Source: JALHOP01 sp964484195 (GTDB taxonomy: Bacteria; Myxococcota; XYA12-FULL-58-9; JALHOP01). Taken from it: a DNA stretch of 64,000 nt. Positions 51,880 through 59,991 of this stretch are shown here, piece by piece. Every line of letters begins with the position of its first letter. The first letter of the stretch is position 1. The translations under genes were made by a program, and so were the position numbers. The stretch spans positions 434,001 to 498,000 of the forward strand of contig CAZAER010000001.1 of NCBI GenBank assembly GCA_964484195.1, in the 5' to 3' direction. The notes beneath the pieces are model-generated. The model was not told where the DNA came from. It searched no databases and was given only the letters and a program-made list of their open reading frames with translations.

Positions 51880-52561
51880 CTCCCCCGCGCTGTTAGAGGC
51901 GCGGTCCTTGAACAAGCGTTATCGCAAAGGCGGCACGGTCATCGACGTGCTGCGGGGGGCGTCGCTCGTCATCAAGAAGGGCGAAATCGTCTCGATCATC
52001 GGCGCCTCGGGAGCGGGGAAGAGCACGCTCCTGCACACCCTCGGCACCCTCGACCTGCCCGATAGCGGCACCATCCACTACGACGGACGCGACCTCACCG
52101 CCTTGTCGCCATCCGAGCTCGCCGACTTCCGCAACCGTGAGCTTGGCTTCGTCTTCCAGTTCCACCATTTGCTCCCCGAGTTCAGCGCTCTCGAGAACGT
52201 CATGATGCCGGCGCTCATCCGCCGCCAGTCGCGCGAGGAGGCCCGTGAACGAGCCACGCGTGCCCTGAACGACGTGGGGCTCGCGGCACGCGTCGAGCAC
52301 CGGCCCGGCGAGCTTTCGGGTGGCGAGCAGCAGCGCGTCGCTCTCGCACGCGCCTTGGTGCTCGACCCGCCACTGCTTCTCGCCGACGAAGTCACCGGCA
52401 ACCTCGACGAGAAGACCGGTGAAGAGATCCACGAGTTGCTCTTCCGCCTGAACTCCTCGCGCGGCATCACCCTCATCGTCGTCACGCACAACCGCGGACT
52501 CGCGGATCGCATGTCACGCCGCCTGGTGCTGCACGACGGGCTGGTCGAGGAGCGGGCGTGA
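51869..52561 (+). CDS. lolD: Lipoprotein-releasing ATPase LolD
   Basis: This 230-residue ABC ATPase has Walker A GASGAGKSTLLHTLG, Q-loop FVFQFHHLLPEFSALENVMMP (LolD-typical), signature LSGGEQQRVALARAL, Walker B LLLADEVTGNLDEKTG and H-switch VVTHN. The usual D-E-P-T-G-N-L-D reads D-E-V-T here: Pro replaced by Val. It powers the LolC/E permease encoded just before it. Start GTG inside lolC/E (11-bp overlap); its stop overlaps the bamA GTG by 4 bp. Confidence 0.93.
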   Translation: MTDSSPALLEARSLNKRYRKGGTVIDVLRGASLVIKKGEIVSIIGASGAGKSTLLHTLGTLDLPDSGTIHYDGRDLTALSPSELADFRNRELGFVFQFHHLLPEFSALENVMMPALIRRQSREEARERATRALNDVGLAARVEHRPGELSGGEQQRVALARALVLDPPLLLADEVTGNLDEKTGEEIHELLFRLNSSRGITLIVVTHNRGLADRMSRRLVLHDGLVEERA

Positions 52562-55170
52562 GGCTGGTCGTCGCAGCATGCCTGATCGCGGCGTCCGCGA
52601 CGGCGTACGCTCAAGAAGCGACCCCGCCGGTCCGTGATCCGTCGACGTCGCGGGCGCCGGTGCCGGGGACTCAACCGCCACCGACGACGACCGATCCCGA
52701 TTCGACCATCAAGAACTACCCGCCGCGCCCGGGCGAAGCGACCGAGGTGAATCCGAAGGCTGAACCCCAGCCAGCGCCGACCCCGACGCCGCCGCGTGGC
52801 AAGAAGCCTCCGCAACCGAAGCTCGATGCCGACGATGTCCGCATCGTCGACGTCTCCGTCGAAGGCGTGCGCCGCGTCGATCCCGAAGCGGTCCTCGCGG
52901 TCGTGAAGTCACGCGCCGGCAGCGCTCTCGACGCCACCACCGTCACCACCGACTTGCGGGCCATCTGGGGAACGACGTTCTTCCGCGACGTGCGCGCCGA
53001 GACCGAGCCGGCGAACGGCGGCGTGCGCTTGGTGTTCGTGGTCATCGAGCGGCCGGCGGTCCAAGAGGTGAAATACGTCGGCCTCGACGACCTCGGCGAA
53101 GACGACATGAAGCCGGTCGTCGACGTGAAGCCGTACAGCATCCTCAACACCGACCAGCTCAAGCGCAACGTCGAGAAGATCAAGGATCTCTACGTCGAGA
53201 AGGGCTACTTCCTCGCGCAGGTCCGCTATCGCATCGAGCCCATCGACGGCGACGACGCCGAAGTGAACGTCGTCTTCGAGATCCAGGAAAACGCGAAGGT
53301 CATCGTCAAACACATAGCCTTCGTCGGCAACAAGAAGATCACCGACGACCAGATCAAAGGCGTGCTGCAGACCCGCGAGGGTAACGAGCTGTCGTTCTTG
53401 TCGCAGTCGGGAACTTACAAGCGCGAGTTCTTCGAGACGGACATGTTCCGCATCCAAGCGCTCTACTACGACAACGGCTTCGTCTCGGTGAAGGTCGGCG
53501 AGCCCTCGGCGACCATCTCGCCGGACCGCCGCTACATCTACCTCTCCGTGCCCATCGACGAGGGTGAGCAATACGACATCGGTAAGATCAGCTTCAGCGG
53601 CGACGTCCAGCTCACCGACGAGACGGGGAAGGTGGTGGTCACCGAAGAGATGTTGCGCCAGCGCCTCACCATCGCGCGCGGCGAGCTCTTCAACCGCACC
53701 AAGCTGTTTGCCGACCTGCAGTCGGTCACCGACGCCTATCGCGACCAGGGTTATGCGTACACCAACGTCAATCCGCTGACGCGGACCGATCCCAAGACGC
53801 GCACGGTCGACCTCGAGCTGCAGATCCAGCGCGGTGATTTGGTCTACTTCGACCGCATCGACATCGTCGGCAACACCAAGACGCGCGACAAGGTCATTCG
53901 CCGCGAGATGCGCGTGTTCGAAGGCGACAAGTACAGCGCCACGGGCATCGCGCGCTCGAAGGCCCGCATCTACCAGCTCGGTTACTTCGAGACCGTCGAG
54001 ATCACCACGAACCGCGGCTCGCGCCCGGACACCATGAACGTCCAGGTGGAGATCAAAGAGAAGTCGACCGGCACCTTCCAGGTCGGCGCCGGCTTCTCGA
54101 GCGTCGAGTCGTTCATCGCGACCATGCAGATCTCCCAGAACAACTTCCTGGGGAACGGCAACCTGCTGTCGCTGTCGGCGCAGCTCTCGTTCGGTACCTT
54201 CGCGCGCCAGCTCGCGACCTTCGACTTCGTCGAGCCGTACTTCCTCGACACGCGCTGGCAGCTCGGCTTTCGCGCCTACCTGACCAAGCGCTTCTACCAA
54301 GACTTCGCGCGCTCGGCGACCGGCTTCTCCCCGACGCTCGGCTATCCGATCACACCCGATTGGCGCGTGAACTTCGGCTACACGCTCGAGCGCATCGAGA
54401 TCGACGAGGTCGGCGGCGGCCGGCAGATCGACTACGAGAACCTCAACAACAACGGCATGAACTCGGCGTTCAACGCCAGCATCGCCTACGACACGCGCGA
54501 CAATCGTCTGTTCCCGCGGTCAGGCCACTACCACATCCTCTCCACGGAAATTTCCAACAAGGCGTGGGGCTCGGACACCGGCCTCGAGTACCAGCGTTAC
54601 ACCTTGAACATTCAGCGCTACGTGCCGCTGCCTCTGAACTTCACGCTCAAGTTCCGCGGGCAGTTCGGTTACATCACCGGCAACGGCGAGCAGGGCGTCC
54701 AGATCTCCGAGCGCTTCTTCCCGGGCGGCATCTACTCGGTCCGCGGCTTCAACCCTCGGTCGCTCGGCCCGCGCGTCAACGTCGGCTACAAGGGCGAGCC
54801 GCTCGGCGAGACCACGGAGTTCGTGCGCGGCGGTAACAAAGAGGTCGTCTTCAACCTCGAGCTCGAGTTCCCGATTCTTACTGCCGCGGGCATCAAGGGT
54901 GTCGTCTTCACCGACGCAGGCAACGCCTTCGACGACAATCAGGGCTTCTTCTACCTCGGCACCGATCGCGACCTGCGCCCGAACGCCTATCTGTTCAACA
55001 GCACCGATCCGATCAAGCCGCCTCTCGGCCTGTACTACTCGTTCGGTTTCGGCTTGCGCTGGCTGTCACCCATCGGCCCGCTGCGCTTCGAATGGGGCAT
55101 TCCGATCACCAAGGTGCGTCCGACCGACCGCAGCCTGATCTTCGAGTTCACGATCGGTAACTTCTTCTAG
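52558..55170 (+). CDS. bamA: Outer membrane protein assembly factor BamA
   Basis: This 870-residue Omp85 protein has a signal peptide (LVVAACLIAASATAYAQ), then an unusual Pro/Thr-rich spacer (about 20-95). Five POTRA domains follow (about 97-500; VRIVDVSVEGVRRVDPEAVL, then KVIVKHIAFVGNKKITDDQI, then YDIGKISFSGDVQL, then YFDRIDIVGNTKTRDKVI). A 16-strand barrel with the L6 motif FFPGGIYSVRGFNPRSLGP follows, and it ends in Phe (TIGNFF). It folds barrels such as the DUF2490 protein into the outer membrane. GTG start in a 4-bp overlap with lolD. In many relatives skp, lpxD and fabZ follow; here the next gene is convergent and unrelated. Confidence 0.95.
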   Translation: MRLVVAACLIAASATAYAQEATPPVRDPSTSRAPVPGTQPPPTTTDPDSTIKNYPPRPGEATEVNPKAEPQPAPTPTPPRGKKPPQPKLDADDVRIVDVSVEGVRRVDPEAVLAVVKSRAGSALDATTVTTDLRAIWGTTFFRDVRAETEPANGGVRLVFVVIERPAVQEVKYVGLDDLGEDDMKPVVDVKPYSILNTDQLKRNVEKIKDLYVEKGYFLAQVRYRIEPIDGDDAEVNVVFEIQENAKVIVKHIAFVGNKKITDDQIKGVLQTREGNELSFLSQSGTYKREFFETDMFRIQALYYDNGFVSVKVGEPSATISPDRRYIYLSVPIDEGEQYDIGKISFSGDVQLTDETGKVVVTEEMLRQRLTIARGELFNRTKLFADLQSVTDAYRDQGYAYTNVNPLTRTDPKTRTVDLELQIQRGDLVYFDRIDIVGNTKTRDKVIRREMRVFEGDKYSATGIARSKARIYQLGYFETVEITTNRGSRPDTMNVQVEIKEKSTGTFQVGAGFSSVESFIATMQISQNNFLGNGNLLSLSAQLSFGTFARQLATFDFVEPYFLDTRWQLGFRAYLTKRFYQDFARSATGFSPTLGYPITPDWRVNFGYTLERIEIDEVGGGRQIDYENLNNNGMNSAFNASIAYDTRDNRLFPRSGHYHILSTEISNKAWGSDTGLEYQRYTLNIQRYVPLPLNFTLKFRGQFGYITGNGEQGVQISERFFPGGIYSVRGFNPRSLGPRVNVGYKGEPLGETTEFVRGGNKEVVFNLELEFPILTAAGIKGVVFTDAGNAFDDNQGFFYLGTDRDLRPNAYLFNSTDPIKPPLGLYYSFGFGLRWLSPIGPLRFEWGIPITKVRPTDRSLIFEFTIGNFF

Positions 55171-55334
55171 TCTGCCTTTGCGGACGGCGGCGAGCGGGTT
55201 ACCCAGAAGCCGCCGAGCCCGAAGGCAGCGCCGATATAAAACATCAGGGCTCCAGGTCCATCGCTGTGCCCCCCGATCTTGTAGAGCACCCAGACGCACG
55301 CAAGACCGACGGCGAGCAGCGCGAACCTGAACAT
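55167..55334 (-). CDS. Small two-helix membrane protein
   Basis: The 55-residue protein is nearly all membrane: MFRFALLAVGLACVWVLYK forms helix 1, GALMFYIGAAFGLGGFWV forms helix 2, and the tail is polar (TRSPPSAKAD). The frame is open upstream to 55658, but that part is Arg/Ala/Pro-rich and has no start with a ribosome site. This small unit is the only part that looks coding. No Shine-Dalgarno is clear, so confidence is modest. Its end overlaps bamA by 4 bp, convergently. Confidence 0.45.
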   Translation of the reverse strand: MFRFALLAVGLACVWVLYKIGGHSDGPGALMFYIGAAFGLGGFWVTRSPPSAKAD

Positions 55335-55537
55335 CGCGAAACAGAACTTGATGAGCTCCAAGGGGCGGCCTCGCTGTGGGGGACCCGGCAAGAATCCGAG
55401 GGCTGCCCGCGGCGCGAGCTCCCTCACTCGAAAACAACACGTATTTTCCGCCACATAGGGCTCCAGCGCCAGGGTGACAGGGCCCGAGGCGACACTTTGG
55501 CCTTTCGACCCGATGATGGGGTCTCGAAGGAGCTGGA
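55335..55537. other. Non-coding gap between divergent genes
   Basis: About 200 bp between the small membrane protein and the SnoaL-like protein. Apart from AAGGAG five bases before ATG 55538, no repeat, terminator or clear promoter was found. Confidence 0.4.
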
Positions 55538-56644
55538 ATGATTCCCCATGTGCAAGACGGCCCAAGGGCGACAACCCCACCGAACATCCAGGTACCGGCA
55601 GCGCCAGCGCCGGACTCTCCGCCGCGCGTGAGCCAGCAGCGGCTCGGAGCGCTCGCACCAGTGAGATCCAGCGGCTCCCTGACCCTCGACCGCATCCTCG
55701 CGCACATCGTGCCGAGCACCGAGATGACGCTCGATTCCTTCGGTGCGCGCCTCTCCGCCGGCAAGGCCATCGAAGCGCTGCGCCATGCGTTCCCCGACCT
55801 CAGCGCGACGGTCACCGCGACCTTCAGCGACCCAGCGCGGCGGCGTGACGTGCTGCAGCTCGACCTCAAGGGCACTTACCTCGCGGACCTCGGCTGGTTG
55901 CGCCACACCGGCAAGAAGGTGGACGGGGCGCAGCTCTTCCTGATTGCGGACTGGGCTGCCGACGGTCACGTGCAGCACGTGAGCGTGCGCGCCGAGCCGG
56001 GGCTCCTCTTGCACCAACTCGGCTACATTGCCGACCCACGCACGAAGCTTGGACGCTTGCGCACGATCGCCAGGAAGTCACCGTCCCAGGCAGTCAAGAT
56101 TGGCGTCTCGGCCTTGTGGAGCACGGTGAAGCGCTTTTTTGCTCCCAAAGAGCCGGTACCGGTGACGCGCTTCGTGCCCGACCCAAACGTGCACAGCGCT
56201 CTCGACGCCGTACGCCGTCACTTCGATGCCGAGAAGAACGGCAGCGTGCGCGCAACATTGGAGACCATGTCGCAGGAAGGCGCGTTCAAGGTTCTCACCG
56301 GCACCAAGGAGTATTACGGCTCGCGCGAGGCGCTTTATCGGCACTACGTCGAAGTCTTTGCCGCTTTCGCGGGCGGCAAGTTCGAGCCGACCGAGCTCAT
56401 CGAAGGCAAAGACGGTCGCGTCTACGTAGAATACGCTTTCGAAGGGATTCACAGCGGCGAGCTCGGCGGCGTTCCGGCGACCGGCAAGTGCGTCCGCTAT
56501 AGCGCGCAGATGATCTTCGAGGTAGCGGCCGATTTGAGCGTGCGCTCCGAGACCAGCTATGTCGGAGCGTTGCCGGTGCTCGCGGCCCTCGCGCTGTCGG
56601 ACGACCCAGCGACCGAAGCGGGTCTCAGGCGGTTGACGGCTTGA
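55538..56644 (+). CDS. Protein with two SnoaL/NTF2-like domains
   Basis: This 368-residue soluble protein has AAGGAG five bases before the ATG. A Pro-rich N-terminus (about 1-45) precedes a first SnoaL-like fold (about 70-165: IEALRHAFPDLSATVTATF, then VLQLDLKGTYLADLGWLRHT, then HVQHVSVRAEPGLLLHQLG). A basic linker follows (KLGRLRTIARK), then a second fold (about 220-355: GSREALYRHYVEVFAAFAGG, then VYVEYAFEGIHSGELGG, then YSAQMIFEVAADLSV). SnoaL folds serve as polyketide cyclases, hydrolases or binding domains; the catalytic Asp/His pattern is not certain. It may be a target of the TetR regulator, whose gene overlaps it by 20 bp. Confidence 0.75.
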   Translation: MIPHVQDGPRATTPPNIQVPAAPAPDSPPRVSQQRLGALAPVRSSGSLTLDRILAHIVPSTEMTLDSFGARLSAGKAIEALRHAFPDLSATVTATFSDPARRRDVLQLDLKGTYLADLGWLRHTGKKVDGAQLFLIADWAADGHVQHVSVRAEPGLLLHQLGYIADPRTKLGRLRTIARKSPSQAVKIGVSALWSTVKRFFAPKEPVPVTRFVPDPNVHSALDAVRRHFDAEKNGSVRATLETMSQEGAFKVLTGTKEYYGSREALYRHYVEVFAAFAGGKFEPTELIEGKDGRVYVEYAFEGIHSGELGGVPATGKCVRYSAQMIFEVAADLSVRSETSYVGALPVLAALALSDDPATEAGLRRLTA

Positions 56645-57272
56645 GGGACGTGCCGATGGCGCTCTCGACGAGCGCAACCAGGGTCGGCTCGAGCGCTGCG
56701 ACATAGGCCGCATCGGCGAGACGGTTCTCTGGGTCACGTGCGGCCGCGTCGAGAATGCCATTGATGGCGTGAACGAGCGCTGCGCTGCGCGCTTCGAGGT
56801 CCGCGATAGCGACTCCGGCGAGGTTGGGGCGCAACCAGCAAGCGACGCCGCGCTGATAGCGCTCCTGGATCTCCGGATCGTGCTGACCCGCCGTCGGGGG
56901 CAGGTGCTCGATGAGCACGCGCCGTAGCGGATGCTTCTCTGCGGTGCGCGCGGCGATGGTACGCCACAAGCGCGGCACGACGTCGGCGAGAGGCAGGTGC
57001 GCGAGCGCCGCCAGCGCCGCTTCATAGAGCTCGGCGGTTTCGAGGATGCAGCGGCGGGCGAGGGCACTCAGCATCTCGTCCTTCGACGCGAAGTAATCGT
57101 AGACCGAGCCGATGCCGACGCCCGCGAGCTGACCGATCGCAGTGGTGGTGGTAGCCGCGTAGCCATCGCGGACGAAGAGGCGCTCGGCCGCCTCGAGAAT
57201 GGCGTCCACCGCATCCTGAGAGCGTTGCTGGCGTGGTTGCTTGCGCAGAGGCGTCTTGGGGACAGAGAGCAT
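56625..57272 (-). CDS. TetR/AcrR-family transcriptional regulator
   Basis: This 215-residue protein has the N-terminal HTH typical of TetR (QQRSQDAVDAILEAAERLFV, then GYAATTTTAIGQLAGVGIGS, then VYDYFASKDEML) and a helical ligand-binding C-domain. The ATG at 57272 begins before the HTH; the long open frame upstream only mirrors the neighbouring gene. The ligand is unknown. A palindrome at 57290-57302 lies 18 bp upstream of its start, where an autoregulatory operator would be. It could control itself and the convergent SnoaL-like gene, or the large outer-membrane gene upstream. Confidence 0.85.
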   Translation of the reverse strand: MLSVPKTPLRKQPRQQRSQDAVDAILEAAERLFVRDGYAATTTTAIGQLAGVGIGSVYDYFASKDEMLSALARRCILETAELYEAALAALAHLPLADVVPRLWRTIAARTAEKHPLRRVLIEHLPPTAGQHDPEIQERYQRGVACWLRPNLAGVAIADLEARSAALVHAINGILDAAARDPENRLADAAYVAALEPTLVALVESAIGTSLKPSTA

Positions 57273-57289
57273 GGGAGACCTGGATAGCA

Positions 57290-57302
57290 CCCCAAAATGG
57301 GG
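57290..57302. promoter_or_regulatory. Candidate TetR operator
   Basis: CCCCA-AAA-TGGGG, a perfect 5-bp dyad around three bases, 18 bp upstream of the TetR start. The adjacent CCATTTTT forms a second, overlapping dyad with AAAATGG. Confidence 0.45.
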
Positions 57303-57333
57303 ACACTCACCATTTTTCTTCGCGCGCCGATGT

Positions 57334-59916
57334 CTAAAACGACGCGAACGACTGCAAGAACGACGCGTAGATGGTGACCGGAAAGCGGTCGCTCTCGTCC
57401 GGACAGCGGTTGAGCGGGAAGCCGAAGTCGAAGCCCAAGGAGCTGGTGTAGAGGTTGAACACGTCGCCGATGAAGCGGACGCTGTAGCCGACGTCGGTGA
57501 AGACCGAGCGCTGGCAGCCGTCGCGGTCCACCGGCAGCACGATGACGTCGCTGAAGAACGCGCCCTCGACCCGCGTGAAGGTGAAGAGGCGGAGCCAGTC
57601 GGAGCGCATGTCGTTCTCGATGATGTGCCGATATTCGGCGCTCGCGGTGATGCGCTCGGTGCCGCGGGCCTCGTTGACCTCGTAGCCGCGGCCACCGCGA
57701 TAGCGACCACCGAGGCGGAGCTCGCTCTGCTTGGGCGCCGTGCCGATGAGCAAGTCGCCGCGTAGACGGCCGACGAGGGCGTGGCCGAGGGCGAGCTGCC
57801 AGATGTGCAGCACGCCGGCACCGACCTGGCCGAAGACGTAGTCGACGCCGCGGTCATCGCGGCCGTAGGCGACGCCGCTCGAGAGCGACCAGCCCGAGCC
57901 TTCGAAGCTGAAGTAGGGATTGAGCCGGTCGTCATGGCCGTAGCCGATGGAGAGCGACAGGAGGTCGCCGGGAGTCGCGTCGTCGAACTCGCCGCGCAGG
58001 CGGTTGTAGCCGATGCCGACGCCGATGCGGTCCGCGAGCAAGAGCGGCGTCACCGCCTTGCCGAACTTGTAGGCCGCGCTCGCCGAGACGCCGACCGACT
58101 CCGGCGCGTACGTGGCGCTGAAGCCGAAGGCGTAACGCAGGTCATCGATGCGGCGCAGCGCAAAGTCGGCGCTGGCGCTCACTTGTTGGTTGGTGATTTG
58201 GAAGAGACCGGTGATGTCGTTCAAGAGGAAACGCCATCGCGGAGTGCTGCGGTCGTTGTAGCGCGTGGTCTCGCCGGGCAACATGGCGAGCTGCACCGTC
58301 CGCTCGAACGGATCGACCTCGACCAGCTTGGGCTTGTCCTTGCCGGGAAAGAAGAGCTCGCCTGGGCCGATGCGCGTCGCCTCGAGACGATGTTTGCCGG
58401 GAAGACGCAAACGCACGGTGATGGGCTCGTGCACCTTGTCGGCGTCGGGACCGATGGCGTCGACCCGCACGCGCGTGCCTTCGGCGGTGGTCTCGACGTC
58501 CGCGAGCACGTAGTCGAGCTTCGGCGTCGGGCCCAACCATTCGCGCAACGCGGTGATGACCTCGTCGCCAGCACCCGCGCGGACCACCGAGAGCCAGTTC
58601 GAGCTGCTCGGCAGGTAAGCTTGGGTGATGGCCAGCGCTCCGGCATCACCGACCCGGTCGACGAGCTTGGTCGCCACCATCTTCCCGCGCGGCAGCGTCG
58701 TATCGAAGTCGTCGAGGTGGTTGGCCACGACGGGGGTCTCGTCGATGGCCTCGTAGTAGGCATCCGCGAAAGCGACTTGCGGCGCGAAGATCAGCGAGTC
58801 GATCTCGGGGATGATGGCGATGTGCTCGAACATCTGCGCTGCGTGCTCGTTCGTTCGGTAGAGATTGCGCGCGAGTGCGTCACGCATGATCACGCCGACG
58901 GTATCGGCGACGAGCTCGGCGGGTAATGCGTCAGTGCCCGTTTCAGCGGACCGCGCCTTGGGAAGGGCATAACTCGCTAGCTGCGCCCGCCAGATGGATA
59001 GGCGGTGCAGACGTTGCAGAATCGACGCCACGTGGAAGGCTCGGTTGGAGACGGCAAAGCCGCCATCGAAGCGCTCGACGAGGCGCTCACGCAATGGCGC
59101 GACGACGACGATGAGGCGACGCCGTGGGAAAACCTGCGTGTCGGCCCAATTGGCACCGACCTCGAGCGTCTCCGACAGCTCCCGGGACGCTAAAGCATCC
59201 AAGCCGGCGGAGATGTCGCGCAAGTCGTAGGGCGTCTCGCCGTGCGGCGCGGCCTCCGGGGTGATGACCACAGCGGCGTCGCGCAGCTTCACCGATGCAG
59301 CACCGGCGACCAGCCATGGAACGAAGCGCGCATCCATGACGCCGTCGACGCGGCGGGGCGCGCGAGCACCAAACGGCGTCTCGCCGGCAAATCCGACGGT
59401 CCGGCGCGGCGAGGTGACGTGAAACTCGACTGTCGTCGCGGCGACCGGGCTCTCCTGGTCGGCGAAGGCCGGATGCCAGCCCCCCAACAAGTAGAAGGTG
59501 CCGTCGCGCTCCCCGAAGACGCCGTTGCGACGCGGCACACGGGTGACGAACCCCAAGGTGACGACTTCACCTGCGTGGCGCGGTCCGAGGTCCTGCCAAG
59601 CGCCGTCACCGTCCAGGGCGGCTCCCGCCTCGTCGGTCAGGGCCATATCGGCTGGGTCGAAGCCGTGCGGGTAGAACCATGGCTGCCGCACGTCGTTGAT
59701 TCCCGCCGGCGTGCGCAGGACCCGGGGATAGGTGGCGGCGCGCAGATGGGTGTCGCGGGAGAGGGCGCAGGCCACGGTTCCGCTGATGGTATGCGCGCGG
59801 GTGTCGAGGGAGGCCGTGACGGTGACCCGCGCACACGGCGACGCCGCCGGCGGCGAGGCGATGGAGATCCAGGCAACGACGGCGACCGCGAGCACCAACG
59901 CGAGGTTAGCACGCAC
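57334..59916 (-). CDS. Large exported protein: peptidase-M1-like N-part and outer-membrane barrel C-part
   Basis: This 860-residue protein has signal peptide MRANLALVLAVAVVAWISIA. The N-part (about 30-520) recalls the fold of M1 aminopeptidases (TVTASLDTRAHTISGTVAC, then WFYPHGFDPADMALTD, then VFGERDGTFYLLGGWHPAFA). The zinc motif HExxH is not present, so it is probably inactive or a binding domain. Residues about 560-860 are barrel strands (YAFGFSATYAPESVGVSASA, then RIGVGIGYNRLRG, then FTDVGYSVRFIGDVFNLYTS), ending in Phe. It starts 76 bp from the divergent coiled-coil gene. The TetR gene follows 61 bp downstream on the same strand. Function unknown. Confidence 0.72.
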   Translation of the reverse strand: MRANLALVLAVAVVAWISIASPPAASPCARVTVTASLDTRAHTISGTVACALSRDTHLRAATYPRVLRTPAGINDVRQPWFYPHGFDPADMALTDEAGAALDGDGAWQDLGPRHAGEVVTLGFVTRVPRRNGVFGERDGTFYLLGGWHPAFADQESPVAATTVEFHVTSPRRTVGFAGETPFGARAPRRVDGVMDARFVPWLVAGAASVKLRDAAVVITPEAAPHGETPYDLRDISAGLDALASRELSETLEVGANWADTQVFPRRRLIVVVAPLRERLVERFDGGFAVSNRAFHVASILQRLHRLSIWRAQLASYALPKARSAETGTDALPAELVADTVGVIMRDALARNLYRTNEHAAQMFEHIAIIPEIDSLIFAPQVAFADAYYEAIDETPVVANHLDDFDTTLPRGKMVATKLVDRVGDAGALAITQAYLPSSSNWLSVVRAGAGDEVITALREWLGPTPKLDYVLADVETTAEGTRVRVDAIGPDADKVHEPITVRLRLPGKHRLEATRIGPGELFFPGKDKPKLVEVDPFERTVQLAMLPGETTRYNDRSTPRWRFLLNDITGLFQITNQQVSASADFALRRIDDLRYAFGFSATYAPESVGVSASAAYKFGKAVTPLLLADRIGVGIGYNRLRGEFDDATPGDLLSLSIGYGHDDRLNPYFSFEGSGWSLSSGVAYGRDDRGVDYVFGQVGAGVLHIWQLALGHALVGRLRGDLLIGTAPKQSELRLGGRYRGGRGYEVNEARGTERITASAEYRHIIENDMRSDWLRLFTFTRVEGAFFSDVIVLPVDRDGCQRSVFTDVGYSVRFIGDVFNLYTSSLGFDFGFPLNRCPDESDRFPVTIYASFLQSFASF

Positions 59917-59991
59917 CTACAGTCGATGCTTGCATAGAAGACAGAACCGGGTACGCTGGCGGAGGACTCGTAAGTTAACGATTGGGGAACG

